Program-made: the position numbers and the translations under genes
Part shown: piece by piece, positions 35,704-43,581 of the stretch
Position numbering within the stretch: position 1 is the stretch's first letter
How the letters are laid out: every line of letters begins with the position of its first letter
The notes under the pieces: model-generated
What the model saw: the letters and a program-made list of their open reading frames with translations, nothing else
Database searches by the model: none
Told to the model about the DNA's origin: nothing
Source: Streptomyces sp. KL109B
GTDB lineage: Bacteria > Actinomycetota > Actinomycetes > Streptomycetales > Streptomycetaceae
NCBI RefSeq assembly: GCF_030766935.1
Contig: NZ_JASERL010000009.1
Span: 124,001-188,000, forward strand
Reading direction: 5' to 3'
DNA length: 64,000 nucleotides

Positions 35704-37140
35704 CTACGACAGTCCGGCTGACTCCGGTTCGGGGGTGCGGATGACGGCCAGTACCAGGAACAGTCCCACGGCTGCGAATGCCAGCCCGCCCACACACGTG
35801 GTCGCGATGCTGTCCGCCAGGGAGGCCTTGGTCGTACCCCCGCCGTGTGTGCGCAGGGCGTTGCCGAAGATGGTGACCAGCACCGCGGTACCGATCGAAC
35901 CACCGATCATGCCGACCGACTGCAGCGCGCCGGACGCACCGCCCGCCTCCTTCGGAGGGATGTCGGCGAGGATGATTCCGGCGAGCGGTGCGTTGAGCAG
36001 GCCAACACCGGCTCCGGCCAAGAGCATGGGGAGCATGATGCCGCTGAAGTACCCGGTCGACGACGAGATCTGTGTCAGCCACGTCATCGCGGCGGCGACC
36101 AACAGCAGGCCGATCGTCATGGATGTCTTCGGGTTGTAGCGCTTGACGATCTTCGGGGTCAGCGTCCGCGGCACCAGCACCATCCCGAGGGACATCGGCA
36201 GGAAGGCGAATCCGGCCTCGATCGGATTCATGTCCAGTACGTTCTGCACGAATTGGGTCAGGAAGAAGAACATCCCGAACATCGCGCCGCCGGAGCAGAC
36301 GAAGACGAGGAAGCCGCCGGCTCGGTTGCGATGGGTGAACAGGCCCAGGTTCAGGACCGGTTGGGGATGCCGGGCCTCCACCAGCACGAGCAGGCCGAGC
36401 AGTACGACTCCCGCGGCGAAGGAACCCACGGTGAGGGTGTCGGCCCACCCGGCGTCGGCGGCGTGGACGAAGCCGTACACCAGCGCGCTCATGCCCGCGG
36501 TGCCGAGCAGCGCCCCGGCTCCGTCGAATCGGCCGCCCTGGGGCTCGGCCGCGGGGATCAGCCGGGGTGTCAGGATGAGCACCGCCAGGCCGATGGGCAC
36601 GTTGATGAACAGCACCCACCGCCAGGAGGCGAGGTTCGTGAGGACGCCGCCGAGGAGCAGGCCGCCCGTGGAGCCGATACCGGAGGCCATGACGGAGATT
36701 CCGAGGGCCTTTGTGCGTTCTTCCTGGTCGGTAAAGGTCCTCACGATCAGTGCCAGGGTGGACGGCAGGGCCAGAGCCGCGCCCAGGCCCTGCAGTGCAC
36801 GGGCGGTGAGCAGCCACCAGGTTTCCTGGGCGCAGCCTCCGGCGAACGAGGCCAGGGTGAAGAGCGCGACACCGGTCATCAGGGCTCTGCGGTTGCCGAG
36901 GATGTCGCCCATGCGCCCGCCGAGCAGTAGGAATCCGCCGTACACCAGGGTGTAGGCGTTGAGTACCCAGGACAGCCCGGTGGGCGAGACGTCCAGGGAG
37001 TTCTGGATCTTTGGCAGGGCCATGTTCATCACGGTGATGTCGATGGCGCTGAGGAGTTGGACGCAGAGGATGACGGTCAGGATGGCGCCGCGGTGTGCGG
37101 GGGCCTTTACGTCCTGGCTGGGGAGCGCGGTGCTGGACAA
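35704..37140 (-). CDS. DHA2-type (14-helix) multidrug exporter
   Basis: 478 residues, EmrB/QacA family of MFS drug/proton antiporters. Motif A is GGRMGDILGNRRALMTG, motif C SGIGSTGGLLLGG, and the ending has about 14 hydrophobic segments in all. It exports toxic or self-made compounds through the membrane. Translation probably starts at the TTG at 37140: GGAGGAG lies 10 bases upstream, and the first helix (AILTVILCVQLLSAIDITVM) then begins about 20 residues in. The longer frame from 37314 would add a Pro/Arg-rich stretch overlapping the divergent promoter. The TetR gene facing it is its likely repressor. Confidence 0.9.
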   Translation of the reverse strand: MSSTALPSQDVKAPAHRGAILTVILCVQLLSAIDITVMNMALPKIQNSLDVSPTGLSWVLNAYTLVYGGFLLLGGRMGDILGNRRALMTGVALFTLASFAGGCAQETWWLLTARALQGLGAALALPSTLALIVRTFTDQEERTKALGISVMASGIGSTGGLLLGGVLTNLASWRWVLFINVPIGLAVLILTPRLIPAAEPQGGRFDGAGALLGTAGMSALVYGFVHAADAGWADTLTVGSFAAGVVLLGLLVLVEARHPQPVLNLGLFTHRNRAGGFLVFVCSGGAMFGMFFFLTQFVQNVLDMNPIEAGFAFLPMSLGMVLVPRTLTPKIVKRYNPKTSMTIGLLLVAAAMTWLTQISSSTGYFSGIMLPMLLAGAGVGLLNAPLAGIILADIPPKEAGGASGALQSVGMIGGSIGTAVLVTIFGNALRTHGGGTTKASLADSIATTCVGGLAFAAVGLFLVLAVIRTPEPESAGLS

Positions 37141-37243
37141 GGTTCGGAGCCTCCTCCGGCGAGCCGGCGCTCGCCAACGGATGATGGCTTGTTCGGGTGG
37201 GAGTGCCCGGACATAAAAGCGGGGAGTCCTCTCCGGGTGTAGC

Positions 37244-37265
37244 GAGTACGATACGGGGGATACTC
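37244..37265. promoter_or_regulatory. Candidate TetR operator
   Basis: GAGTA and TACTC arms 12 bp apart in the AT-richer divergent space, 25 bp before the tetR start. A weak candidate from symmetry and position only. Confidence 0.35.
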
Positions 37266-37289
37266 TCCGATTTGCAATATGGAGGCTTG

Positions 37290-37904
37290 ATGCAGCGCTC
37301 AAGGCCGGCTCCACCGAGCCTGCCCCCGCGGCCGGTCAGGACGGATGCCCGGCGGAACTACGACCGTCTGGTGGCCGCGGCGGACGACTTGTTCGACGAA
37401 CGGGGCACGGAGGTACCGCTGGACGACGTCGTCCGCAGGGCCGGGCTCGGCTCCGGCACGCTCTACCGCCACTTCGCCACCCGCGACGCTCTGTTGGCGG
37501 CCGTGTTCTGGGAACGGATCGCCGCGCTGTGCAAGGAGGCGGAGAACCTCCTCGCGGCCGAGTCGCCGATGGACGGCATCGTCGTATGGCTCCGCAGTCT
37601 CATCCGGCTGACGATGCGGCGCGGGCTCGCCGCGGCGCTCGCCGCGGACAACAAGGACGGTGGCTCGGAGCTGTTCCGGTATTGCAGGGAGGCGCTCGAC
37701 GGCGCGGCCGCCCCCTTGCTGGAGCGGGCCAAGGCGGCCGGCTCGTTCGCCCCGGAACTGGAGGTCTCTGACCTGATCACGTTCACCCACGCCATCGCGG
37801 TGGCTGCGGAGCGGGCGCCTGACGGGGCGGAACACGCCGACCGGCTGTTGCGTCTGCTGCTGGACGGGCTGCGAACCCGAGAGGATCCACTGCGGGCACT
37901 GTGA
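37290..37904 (+). CDS. TetR-family regulator
   Basis: 204 residues. The N-terminal HTH reads LDDVVRRAGLGSGTLYRHFATRDALLAAVF (residues about 47-76; the core is GSGTLYRHF), the standard TetR pattern, with a ligand-binding C-terminal helical domain ending LLLDGLRTRE. It is divergent from the DHA2 exporter, so it most likely represses the exporter until a drug-like ligand binds. GGAGG lies 5 bases before the ATG at 37290. Confidence 0.93.
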   Translation: MQRSRPAPPSLPPRPVRTDARRNYDRLVAAADDLFDERGTEVPLDDVVRRAGLGSGTLYRHFATRDALLAAVFWERIAALCKEAENLLAAESPMDGIVVWLRSLIRLTMRRGLAAALAADNKDGGSELFRYCREALDGAAAPLLERAKAAGSFAPELEVSDLITFTHAIAVAAERAPDGAEHADRLLRLLLDGLRTREDPLRAL

Positions 37905-37958
37905 TCGCTGAGCGGTACCTGCGGAGCCGCGCACACGGACGACAGGGGGAGAGGGCGG

Positions 37959-38571
37959 GTGGAGTACGTGAGCACGAGCGGCGGAGTCCAAGTCGCGCAC
38001 CGTTGGGATGACTGCTCGGCCGCCGAGGACTTGGAGGGCTGGGCGCAAGTCGGCCACTTGGCGAGATCGCCGCTCGACCAGCACTATCAGCAACTCGCCC
38101 CCGACGAGCGTGCGGTGTTCCGGAGACTGTCGGTGCTGGGCCCCGAATTCGATGCCGAAGCGGCCGTCGTGGTCTCCAGGGACGGCCGGCTCGGTGCCAT
38201 CGAGGTGGTGGGCGCCCTGGACGTGCTGGAGTTCAGGGAACTGATCCAACAAGTGCACAGCGACTCGGAGAAGATCCGGTTCCGATGGGCCGCGAGCACA
38301 GTCGAGTACGCCGCCGAGCGGCTGCGGGAAAGTGGCGACGCGGCCGCCGCCAACACCCGTCTCGTGGACTGGATTTGGGGCCACGCCCGCCGGCTGACCC
38401 ATGCCTACATGCTCTCTCGCGAGCAGAACGAATGGTTTGCCGATCGTGGGAACCATCTCCTGAAGGCCATCGAGTGGACCTGGCGCGGGCCCGACGACGA
38501 CAGACACGACCTGATGGTGGTTCTGCTGGCCAACCTCTGGCTGCACAGCGGCCAACAGGAAGCCGGTCCGG
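37959..38571 (+). pseudogene. Fragment of a LuxR/AfsR-type NB-ARC regulator
   Basis: About 200 codons that read like the part just after the nucleotide-binding domain of large NB-ARC regulators: LAPDERAVFRRLSVLGPEFDAEAA, followed by a helix array with the typical NRGNHLLKAIEWTW-like segment (ADRGNHLLKAIEWTW) and HSGQQ. The P-loop half and the C-terminal TPR/LuxR half are absent. The start GTG has no domain logic. At about base 38571 the similarity stops and another gene remnant begins in a different frame, so this is a deletion scar. Confidence 0.6.
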
Positions 38572-38802
38572 GGCCGGGAAATCCGCGTTCTGATCGAGGA
38601 GATGAACGAGCAGGCGCACCAGATCAGGGCCCAGGGAATGGACGGCGTCTTCGAGAAGCCCGTCTTCCTCGCCAACGGAGACCAGGCCGTCGTCGAATGG
38701 TCGCTGCGCAAGGAGGACGGCACCGTCATCCAGCGGGGTATTGACCTCTTCACCCTTCGGAACGACAAGATTCTCGTGAAGGACGTCTTCCGCAAGGCGT
38801 GA
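38572..38802 (+). pseudogene. 3' remnant of a SnoaL/NTF2-like gene
   Basis: From GREIRVLIEEM onward the frame ending at 38802 reads like the C-terminal half of an NTF2/SnoaL-fold protein (QAVVEWSLRKEDGT, RGIDLFTLRNDKILVKDVFR). The first half of the domain is missing. An ATG at 38602 could start a 66-residue peptide, but it would lack half the fold. It is joined directly to the NB-ARC fragment. Confidence 0.6.
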
Positions 38803-38880
38803 CGCTCGCGGGAGGCGAACCGTCCCGACACCTGGTCCCCGGGGCCGGGCCCCGGGGGCCGGGCGGGGCCACCTTCTTCG

Positions 38881-39765
38881 ATGCCGATCGACACGACGGG
38901 AATCATGGGCGTACTACGAGCAATCAGCGACCTGCACATCTCCTACGCCGAAAACCGGGCCATGGTGGCCGAGTTGAAGCCGACCGATCCCGACGACTGG
39001 TTGATTGTCGCCGGCGACATCGGTGAGCTGACGGCGGACATCGAGTGGGCCCTGGCCCTGTTGCGAGAGCGCTTCGCGCGGGTGATCTGGGTACCCGGCA
39101 ATCACGAACTGTGGACCGTCAAGCAGGAGACCAGTCCGCTCCGAGGAGTGCGACGCTACGAGAGCCTGGTGGAGATGTGCCGCCGCCTCGACGTGATCAC
39201 GCCCGAAGACCCCTATCCGGTGTGGACCGGAGCGGGCGGTCCGGTACGGATCGCACCCCTCTTCCTGCTGTACGACTACACGTTTCTGGCCCCGGGCGCC
39301 ACGACGCGTGAGGAGTCCCTGGAGAAGGCGTACGCGGCCGGGATCGTGTGCACGGACGAGTTCTTCTTGCACCCCGACCCCTATCCGACGCGTCAGGACT
39401 GGTGTGCGGCCCGCGTCGCGGCGACGGAACTGCGCCTGAGTGAGGTCACGGGTCCTGGTTCGCCGCCCCTGGTCCTGGTCAATCACTGGCCGTTGGTGCG
39501 CAGCCCCACCGAGGTGATGACCCATCAGGAGTTCGCCCAGTGGTGCGGCACGGTGCGCACCGCCGACTGGCACACCCGCTTCGACGTACGAGCCGTCGTG
39601 TACGGGCACTTGCACATCCCGCGGCGCACCGTCCACGACGGCGTACCGTTCGAGGAGGTGTCCCTCGGATACCCGCGGGAATGGCGCCGCTTTGGGTTGC
39701 GCGACGATCTGGCGCGGCAGATCTGGCCCCGGCCCCGGGACATCACCGAGGGCGCCGCCGCATGA
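38881..39765 (+). CDS. Metallophosphoesterase (calcineurin-like)
   Basis: 294 residues from the first ATG; a second ATG at 38905 puts the first motif nearer the N-terminus and may be the true start. Metal-binding motifs occur in order: ISDLHIS (D-x-H), AGDIGEL (GD), WVPGNHELW (GNHE), LVNHWPL (H) and YGHLHIPR (GHxH). It hydrolyses an unknown phosphoester in the cytoplasm. The stop overlaps the start of the phosphopantetheinyl transferase gene (ATGA). This two-gene arrangement recurs in Streptomyces, so a function tied to carrier-protein activation is possible but unproven. Confidence 0.9.
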   Translation: MPIDTTGIMGVLRAISDLHISYAENRAMVAELKPTDPDDWLIVAGDIGELTADIEWALALLRERFARVIWVPGNHELWTVKQETSPLRGVRRYESLVEMCRRLDVITPEDPYPVWTGAGGPVRIAPLFLLYDYTFLAPGATTREESLEKAYAAGIVCTDEFFLHPDPYPTRQDWCAARVAATELRLSEVTGPGSPPLVLVNHWPLVRSPTEVMTHQEFAQWCGTVRTADWHTRFDVRAVVYGHLHIPRRTVHDGVPFEEVSLGYPREWRRFGLRDDLARQIWPRPRDITEGAAA

Positions 39766-40403
39766 TCGAGTCGATTCTGCCCTCCGACGTACTGGCTGTT
39801 CAGTCGTACACCGACCGGCTCGACATCACCCTGTCCCCGCGGGAAGAGGCGCTCATCGCCAGGGCTGTGCCCAAGCGGCGCGCCGAGTTCACAACCGTAC
39901 GGTCCTGCGCCCGGGACGCCCTCGCGGCGCTCGGCGTACCCCCCGCGCCGCTGCTTCCGGACGGGCGCGGCGCACCGGTTTGGCCGTCCGGTGTCGTCGG
40001 CAGCATGACCCACTGTGCCGGGTACCGGGCCGCGGCCGTGGCGCACGCCCGTCGGATCACTTCTCTCGGCATCGATGCCGAGCCCAACTCGGGCTTGCCG
40101 GATGGGGTGTTGGAGACAATCGCTCGCCCTGAGGAACGCTCTGCCCTCGCCGCCCTGCCCGCGGGCGGGCCTGCCTGGGACCGCCTCCTGTTCAGCGCCA
40201 AGGAATCCGTCTACAAGGCCTGGTATCCCGTCACTCGCCGCTGGCTGGATTTCAAGGAGGCTTCTCTCGTCCTCGCCCACGACGGCACGTTCACCGCAGA
40301 CGTCCTCGTCCCGGCTCCGCCCGAACTCGCCCGCCTGCGAGGACGCTGGGTGGTCGAGGGTGAGCATGTGGTGACGGCTGTGGTGGTGGAGAGGGACTGT
40401 TGA
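39762..40403 (+). CDS. 4'-phosphopantetheinyl transferase, EntD/Sfp superfamily
   Basis: 213 residues. The two signature blocks are present: GIDAEP (magnesium Asp) and FSAKESVYKAWYP (the KExxYK motif), plus the PVWPSGVVGSMTHCAGY block of EntD-like enzymes. It transfers phosphopantetheine from CoA to carrier proteins of polyketide, peptide or fatty-acid synthases. It starts inside the stop of the metallophosphoesterase gene. No carrier protein is encoded in the window, so it probably acts in trans on clusters elsewhere. The stop codon begins an exact 16-bp tandem duplication. Confidence 0.93.
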   Translation: MIESILPSDVLAVQSYTDRLDITLSPREEALIARAVPKRRAEFTTVRSCARDALAALGVPPAPLLPDGRGAPVWPSGVVGSMTHCAGYRAAAVAHARRITSLGIDAEPNSGLPDGVLETIARPEERSALAALPAGGPAWDRLLFSAKESVYKAWYPVTRRWLDFKEASLVLAHDGTFTADVLVPAPPELARLRGRWVVEGEHVVTAVVVERDC

Positions 40404-40432
40404 TCCGAAACTCAACTGATCCGAAACTCAAC
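40401..40432. repeat. Exact 16-bp tandem duplication at the PPTase stop
   Basis: TGATCCGAAACTCAAC occurs twice head to tail, the first copy starting at the stop codon itself. A further TGA follows. Probably a recent slippage event in the 3' untranslated region. Confidence 0.9.
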
Positions 40433-40606
40433 TGAACGCCGCGGCTGAGAAGCCCCCCGCATACCGTTTCCCCCTCGCGTTGGGCGTGGGCCAGGACGTC
40501 CGGGTCGTGGTGCCGCGTGGGTTCCACATGGTTGTGCTGTCACATCTGGGGTCGCTGATTTGTCCTCGCTTCAGAGGATGTATCTGTGACAGAGAGGACC
40601 GACAGC

Positions 40607-41062
40607 ATGAAGACCCTCATCGTGTGCACCTCCGTGTCCCACGGGAACACGCGTCGCGTCGCCGACGCCATGGCCCCCGTTCTGGAGGCGAAGGTCGTCT
40701 CCCCGGAAGCGGTGGACCCGGCGGAGATGGCCGACGCCGATCTCTTGGGCTTCGGGTCGGGTGTTTTCTACGGAAGGCTCCACCCCGGCCTCAGCCGGTT
40801 CGTCGAGGAGCTGCCGGCAGCGCGGGGGCGGGCGTTCGTGTTCGCCACCAGCGGGCTGCCCGAACTGCCGCCCGCCCCGTTCACCCGGCCCCTGGCCAGG
40901 ACCCTCCAGGGCAAGGGGTACACGGTGGCCGGGACCTTCACCTGCCGGGCGTTCGACACGTGGATGCCCTTCAGGCTGGTGGGCGGCCTCAACAAGCGGC
41001 GGCCGAACACCGGTGACCTCGCCGCCGCGAAGGAGTTCGCGGAGCGGCTGCGGGGCGGGTGA
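40607..41062 (+). CDS. Flavodoxin-fold protein
   Basis: 151 residues. The FMN phosphate loop is TSVSHGNTRRVADAM at the N-terminus; LLGFGSGVFYGRLHPGL and the following FVFATSG are the second and third FMN-contact regions of a long-chain-like flavodoxin family protein. A one-electron carrier or quinone/flavin protein is likely. AGAGGA precedes the ATG at 40607; a GTG at 40586 is possible. It lies just before the array of CTGCAAC repeats and the N-oxygenase operon and might feed electrons to it, but a dedicated reductase is encoded there, so this link is speculative. Confidence 0.85.
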   Translation: MKTLIVCTSVSHGNTRRVADAMAPVLEAKVVSPEAVDPAEMADADLLGFGSGVFYGRLHPGLSRFVEELPAARGRAFVFATSGLPELPPAPFTRPLARTLQGKGYTVAGTFTCRAFDTWMPFRLVGGLNKRRPNTGDLAAAKEFAERLRGG

Positions 41063-41086
41063 GCGACCAGCGCCTGCGCGGCGCGC

Positions 41087-41128
41087 CTGCAACTGCGCTG
41101 CAACGAGTCCTGCAACAGGTGCTGCAAC
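41087..41128 (+). promoter_or_regulatory. Four CTGCAAC heptamers, SARP-type direct repeat array
   Basis: CTGCAAC starts at 41087, 41098, 41110 and 41122, giving periods of 11, 12 and 12 bp, that is, one face of the helix. Streptomyces SARP/AfsR regulators bind heptamers repeated at about 11 bp just upstream of the -10 box. CACGAT about 9 bp after the last copy is a possible -10. The array sits 100 bp before the first gene of the N-oxygenase operon, and a SARP gene is part of that locus. Confidence 0.7.
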
Positions 41129-41227
41129 GCGGCCTTGCACGATGCATTCCACGTCCCGTCAGCGGACGCATGCCCGGCCGCACGGTTCGGCCGGCGCAGG
41201 CCCGAGAGAAACGAGGAGCGAAGAGGA

Positions 41228-42454
41228 ATGCACATACTCACCGGCGTGAACATGCTGTCCAAGGATCTCGTCCTGGTCCATTCCAAGCAGGACAAGTTGG
41301 TCAGGGTGCCACTCGCGGACATCGACGGCTGGCTGCCGGCGACTCCCCAGCACACGTGGATCGCCTCCGACGAGGTCACCGTCTACGTGGCCACCGACGC
41401 CATCCCGCCGTTCAACGCCTCCATCGTCACGCTGCACCTGAACGACGTGGACTGGGACGCCGGAAAGGCCGACGTGGAGCTCCGGCAGATCCTTCCGCTG
41501 GACGTCTCCGGCACGCCGTCCGACATGCCGAACCTCAAGCAGACCTCGCCGAACCAGCCGATCATGCCGTGGACGAGGCCCCTCTACACGCAGACGCATG
41601 GCCCCACCTTCCTGCCGCGCTCGAAGTTCACCTACGTCACGCACTACACGGACGACCGCGTGCGCGGATTCAGGATCAGGTCGGACGGCACGCTTGAGCA
41701 GCGCGTCCTGTACTCCCAGCGCGGCCTGACCCGGCAGACCCACGGCGTCAACTTCAACCCCGAGGGCACCGTCGGGCTCGGTGTCGGCTACGACTACGAC
41801 ATCGGTGAGGTGCGCGTCTACCGTCCCGACCGGCACACCGGCAAGGTCGAGGCGACGCACACCATCACGCTGGGGACGGAGACCGAGTACGGGGCGTTCG
41901 CGCACTACGCCTCATGGCTGGACAACCGCTACGCCTACATCGGGGCCATGCAGATCGGGCCCACGTCGAGGACGCCCCTGGGGGCCACGGTCGTCGGACA
42001 GAGCGTCTGGCTGATCGACACCGAGCTCGACACGGCCGAACGCGTCATCGGCCCCACCACCAAGCCGGGCGGCGCGGGCATGTACAGGTCGCCATCGGAC
42101 GTGACCATCGCCAAGGGCAAGTTGTACGTGGCCGAGGAGGACTCGTGGGCCGGGCAGACGGACAACGCCGCCGACTACGGGCGCGACGGCTACATCTCGA
42201 TCTGGGACCTGTACGACCGTCGCCGCCCCAGCTTCGTCAAGCGGCTGCGCCCCGGCCATGAACTGCCCGCCGGCTTCCGCAACGCCCACACGGCCACGGC
42301 CATGTTCGACGAGGAGTCGGTGTTCGTCTCCAGCTTCGTCAGCGATCACCTCATCCGGATCGACACCTCCACCGACAAGGTGGCGAAGGTCTACGACGCC
42401 GACGACGGACTGAGCATGTTCCACGGGGAGTTCGCGACCGGAAGGAACCGGTGA
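41228..42454 (+). CDS. Beta-propeller-like protein of unknown function
   Basis: 408 residues without a signal peptide. Repeating strand patterns such as LVLVHSKQDKLVRVPL, VYVATDAIPPFNASIVTLHL, GEVRVYRPDRHTGKVEATHT and LIRIDTSTDKVAKVYD suggest a seven-bladed YVTN/lactonase-like propeller. Conserved-looking His and Asp residues (THGVNFNPEG, HTATAMFDEE) could bind metal. It is the first gene of the N-oxygenase operon, with 7 bp to the next gene. It could be a lactonase, an oxidoreductase or a scaffold; the family is not recognised. The ATG at 41228 follows GAGGAG; an in-frame ATG at 41135 would overlap the repeat-array region. Confidence 0.75.
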   Translation: MHILTGVNMLSKDLVLVHSKQDKLVRVPLADIDGWLPATPQHTWIASDEVTVYVATDAIPPFNASIVTLHLNDVDWDAGKADVELRQILPLDVSGTPSDMPNLKQTSPNQPIMPWTRPLYTQTHGPTFLPRSKFTYVTHYTDDRVRGFRIRSDGTLEQRVLYSQRGLTRQTHGVNFNPEGTVGLGVGYDYDIGEVRVYRPDRHTGKVEATHTITLGTETEYGAFAHYASWLDNRYAYIGAMQIGPTSRTPLGATVVGQSVWLIDTELDTAERVIGPTTKPGGAGMYRSPSDVTIAKGKLYVAEEDSWAGQTDNAADYGRDGYISIWDLYDRRRPSFVKRLRPGHELPAGFRNAHTATAMFDEESVFVSSFVSDHLIRIDTSTDKVAKVYDADDGLSMFHGEFATGRNR

Positions 42455-42461
42455 CCGACGG

Positions 42462-43463
42462 ATGACCACCCAGGCCGAGCAGCACGACGACCTGTCGCAC
42501 ACCAGGATCATGCTGGGCCGGCTCGCCGCCAACTGGCCCAGGCGCGCCTACGTAAAGAAGGACGAGTTGGATCCGTTCTTCGAGTCGGGCGAGCCGGGTG
42601 AGTCGGGCGAGCCGGGAGAGCCGGGAGAGCCGGGCAAGGAGGATTTCCTCGAAGGGCTGTTGCCCTTCAGGGACTTGCCGCAGTACCAGGCCAGTTCACC
42701 CGGGATGAAGTCCCGCGTCCTGAGCTGCGGCTGGCTGATGTACAACGCCAAGACCACGCAGATCGAGACGGAGATCGTCAACCCGTCCTGCCTCGACATC
42801 ATCGCGGGGGCGATGCCGGGACTGCGTACGGCCGATGCGCAGAAGGCCGTCTGCGAGACCTTGGTCGACGAGGCCTACCACGTACACCTCGTGGAGCAGG
42901 CGAGCCGCCTGACGCGCAGCCGTCGCGGCCTCGAGGACCTGCACATCCCGCGGTTCAACCTGGTGCGGCACATGCGCGAGCGCCAGCGGACGGGCACGGA
43001 CCCCTGGCACGGCCAAATGGTCCAGTTCGCCACGGCGGTGGTCTCGGAGATCTTCATCAGCGACTACCTGCACCTGCTCAGCGAGAGCGAGGAGATCCAG
43101 CCCTTCAACCGCATGACGGTGGCGGCCCACCGGCACGACGAGATGGTGCACAGCCCCCTGTTCCGGTCCATGGCCCAGCTCTTCTCCCATGACCTGACGG
43201 TGCGGCAGCGCGCCGCGTTCGCCGACGTGCTGGCCGAACCCGTCGTCTGGTTCGCCGACCGCGAGCTGGACATCTGGCTGTCCATGCTGCGGCAGATCGG
43301 ATTCCCGAAGGCCGAGGAGATGATCCACGAGTGCCGGTCCCTGGGCGCCGCCGACCTGGCGTCCCTGGACTACTCGGAGATCGTCACGCTGGCCGAGGAG
43401 ATCGGCCTGCTGGACTCGGCCGCGGCCCGCGACAGCTTCGCCAGGCAGGGCCTGATCGCCTGA
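42462..43463 (+). CDS. AurF-type di-iron N-oxygenase
   Basis: 333 residues. The di-iron ligand set of the p-aminobenzoate N-oxygenase AurF can be placed one by one: Glu102 or Glu104 in IETEIVNP, Glu137 and His140 in DEAYH, Glu196 in VVSEIF, then His223, Glu227 and His230 in AHRHDEMVH. As I recall, the AurF ligands carry almost the same numbers, so the active site is complete. The enzyme should oxidise an arylamine or alkylamine to hydroxylamine or nitro level in the cytoplasm. Residues 41-58 are an inserted run of Gly-Glu-Pro/Ser triplets from a 9-bp DNA repeat. Followed by a strong hairpin, then the reductase gene. Confidence 0.9.
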   Translation: MTTQAEQHDDLSHTRIMLGRLAANWPRRAYVKKDELDPFFESGEPGESGEPGEPGEPGKEDFLEGLLPFRDLPQYQASSPGMKSRVLSCGWLMYNAKTTQIETEIVNPSCLDIIAGAMPGLRTADAQKAVCETLVDEAYHVHLVEQASRLTRSRRGLEDLHIPRFNLVRHMRERQRTGTDPWHGQMVQFATAVVSEIFISDYLHLLSESEEIQPFNRMTVAAHRHDEMVHSPLFRSMAQLFSHDLTVRQRAAFADVLAEPVVWFADRELDIWLSMLRQIGFPKAEEMIHECRSLGAADLASLDYSEIVTLAEEIGLLDSAAARDSFARQGLIA

Positions 43464-43478
43464 TCGTGCCGGAGTGAC

Positions 43479-43506
43479 GGGGCGGGCGCGCCATCGCGCC
43501 CGCCCC
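43479..43506 (+). terminator. Strong hairpin between N-oxygenase and reductase genes
   Basis: 12-bp perfect GC stem (GGGGCGGGCGCG / CGCGCCCGCCCC) with a 4-base loop, 15 bp after the N-oxygenase stop. It probably ends or attenuates that transcript. Confidence 0.75.
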
Positions 43507-43518
43507 ACCACTTCCCGT

Positions 43519-43553
43519 TTTCCGTAACCCCATTTCCGTACGGACTTTCCGTA
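43519..43553 (+). promoter_or_regulatory. Three TTTCCGTA direct repeats before the reductase gene
   Basis: TTTCCGTA starts at 43519, 43533 and 43546, periods 14 and 13 bp, 30-60 bp upstream of the reductase start. Likely an activator site or promoter element for the second half of the locus. Confidence 0.5.
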
Positions 43554-43581
43554 CGAAGGAAGCGCAGGAGTCAAGTACGTC

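Noticed and set aside
40537..40592. CTGTCACA / TGTGACAG arms around the flavodoxin leader as an operator
   Set aside because: The arms are 40 bp apart and only 8 bp long; no promoter or regulator nearby makes this more than chance.
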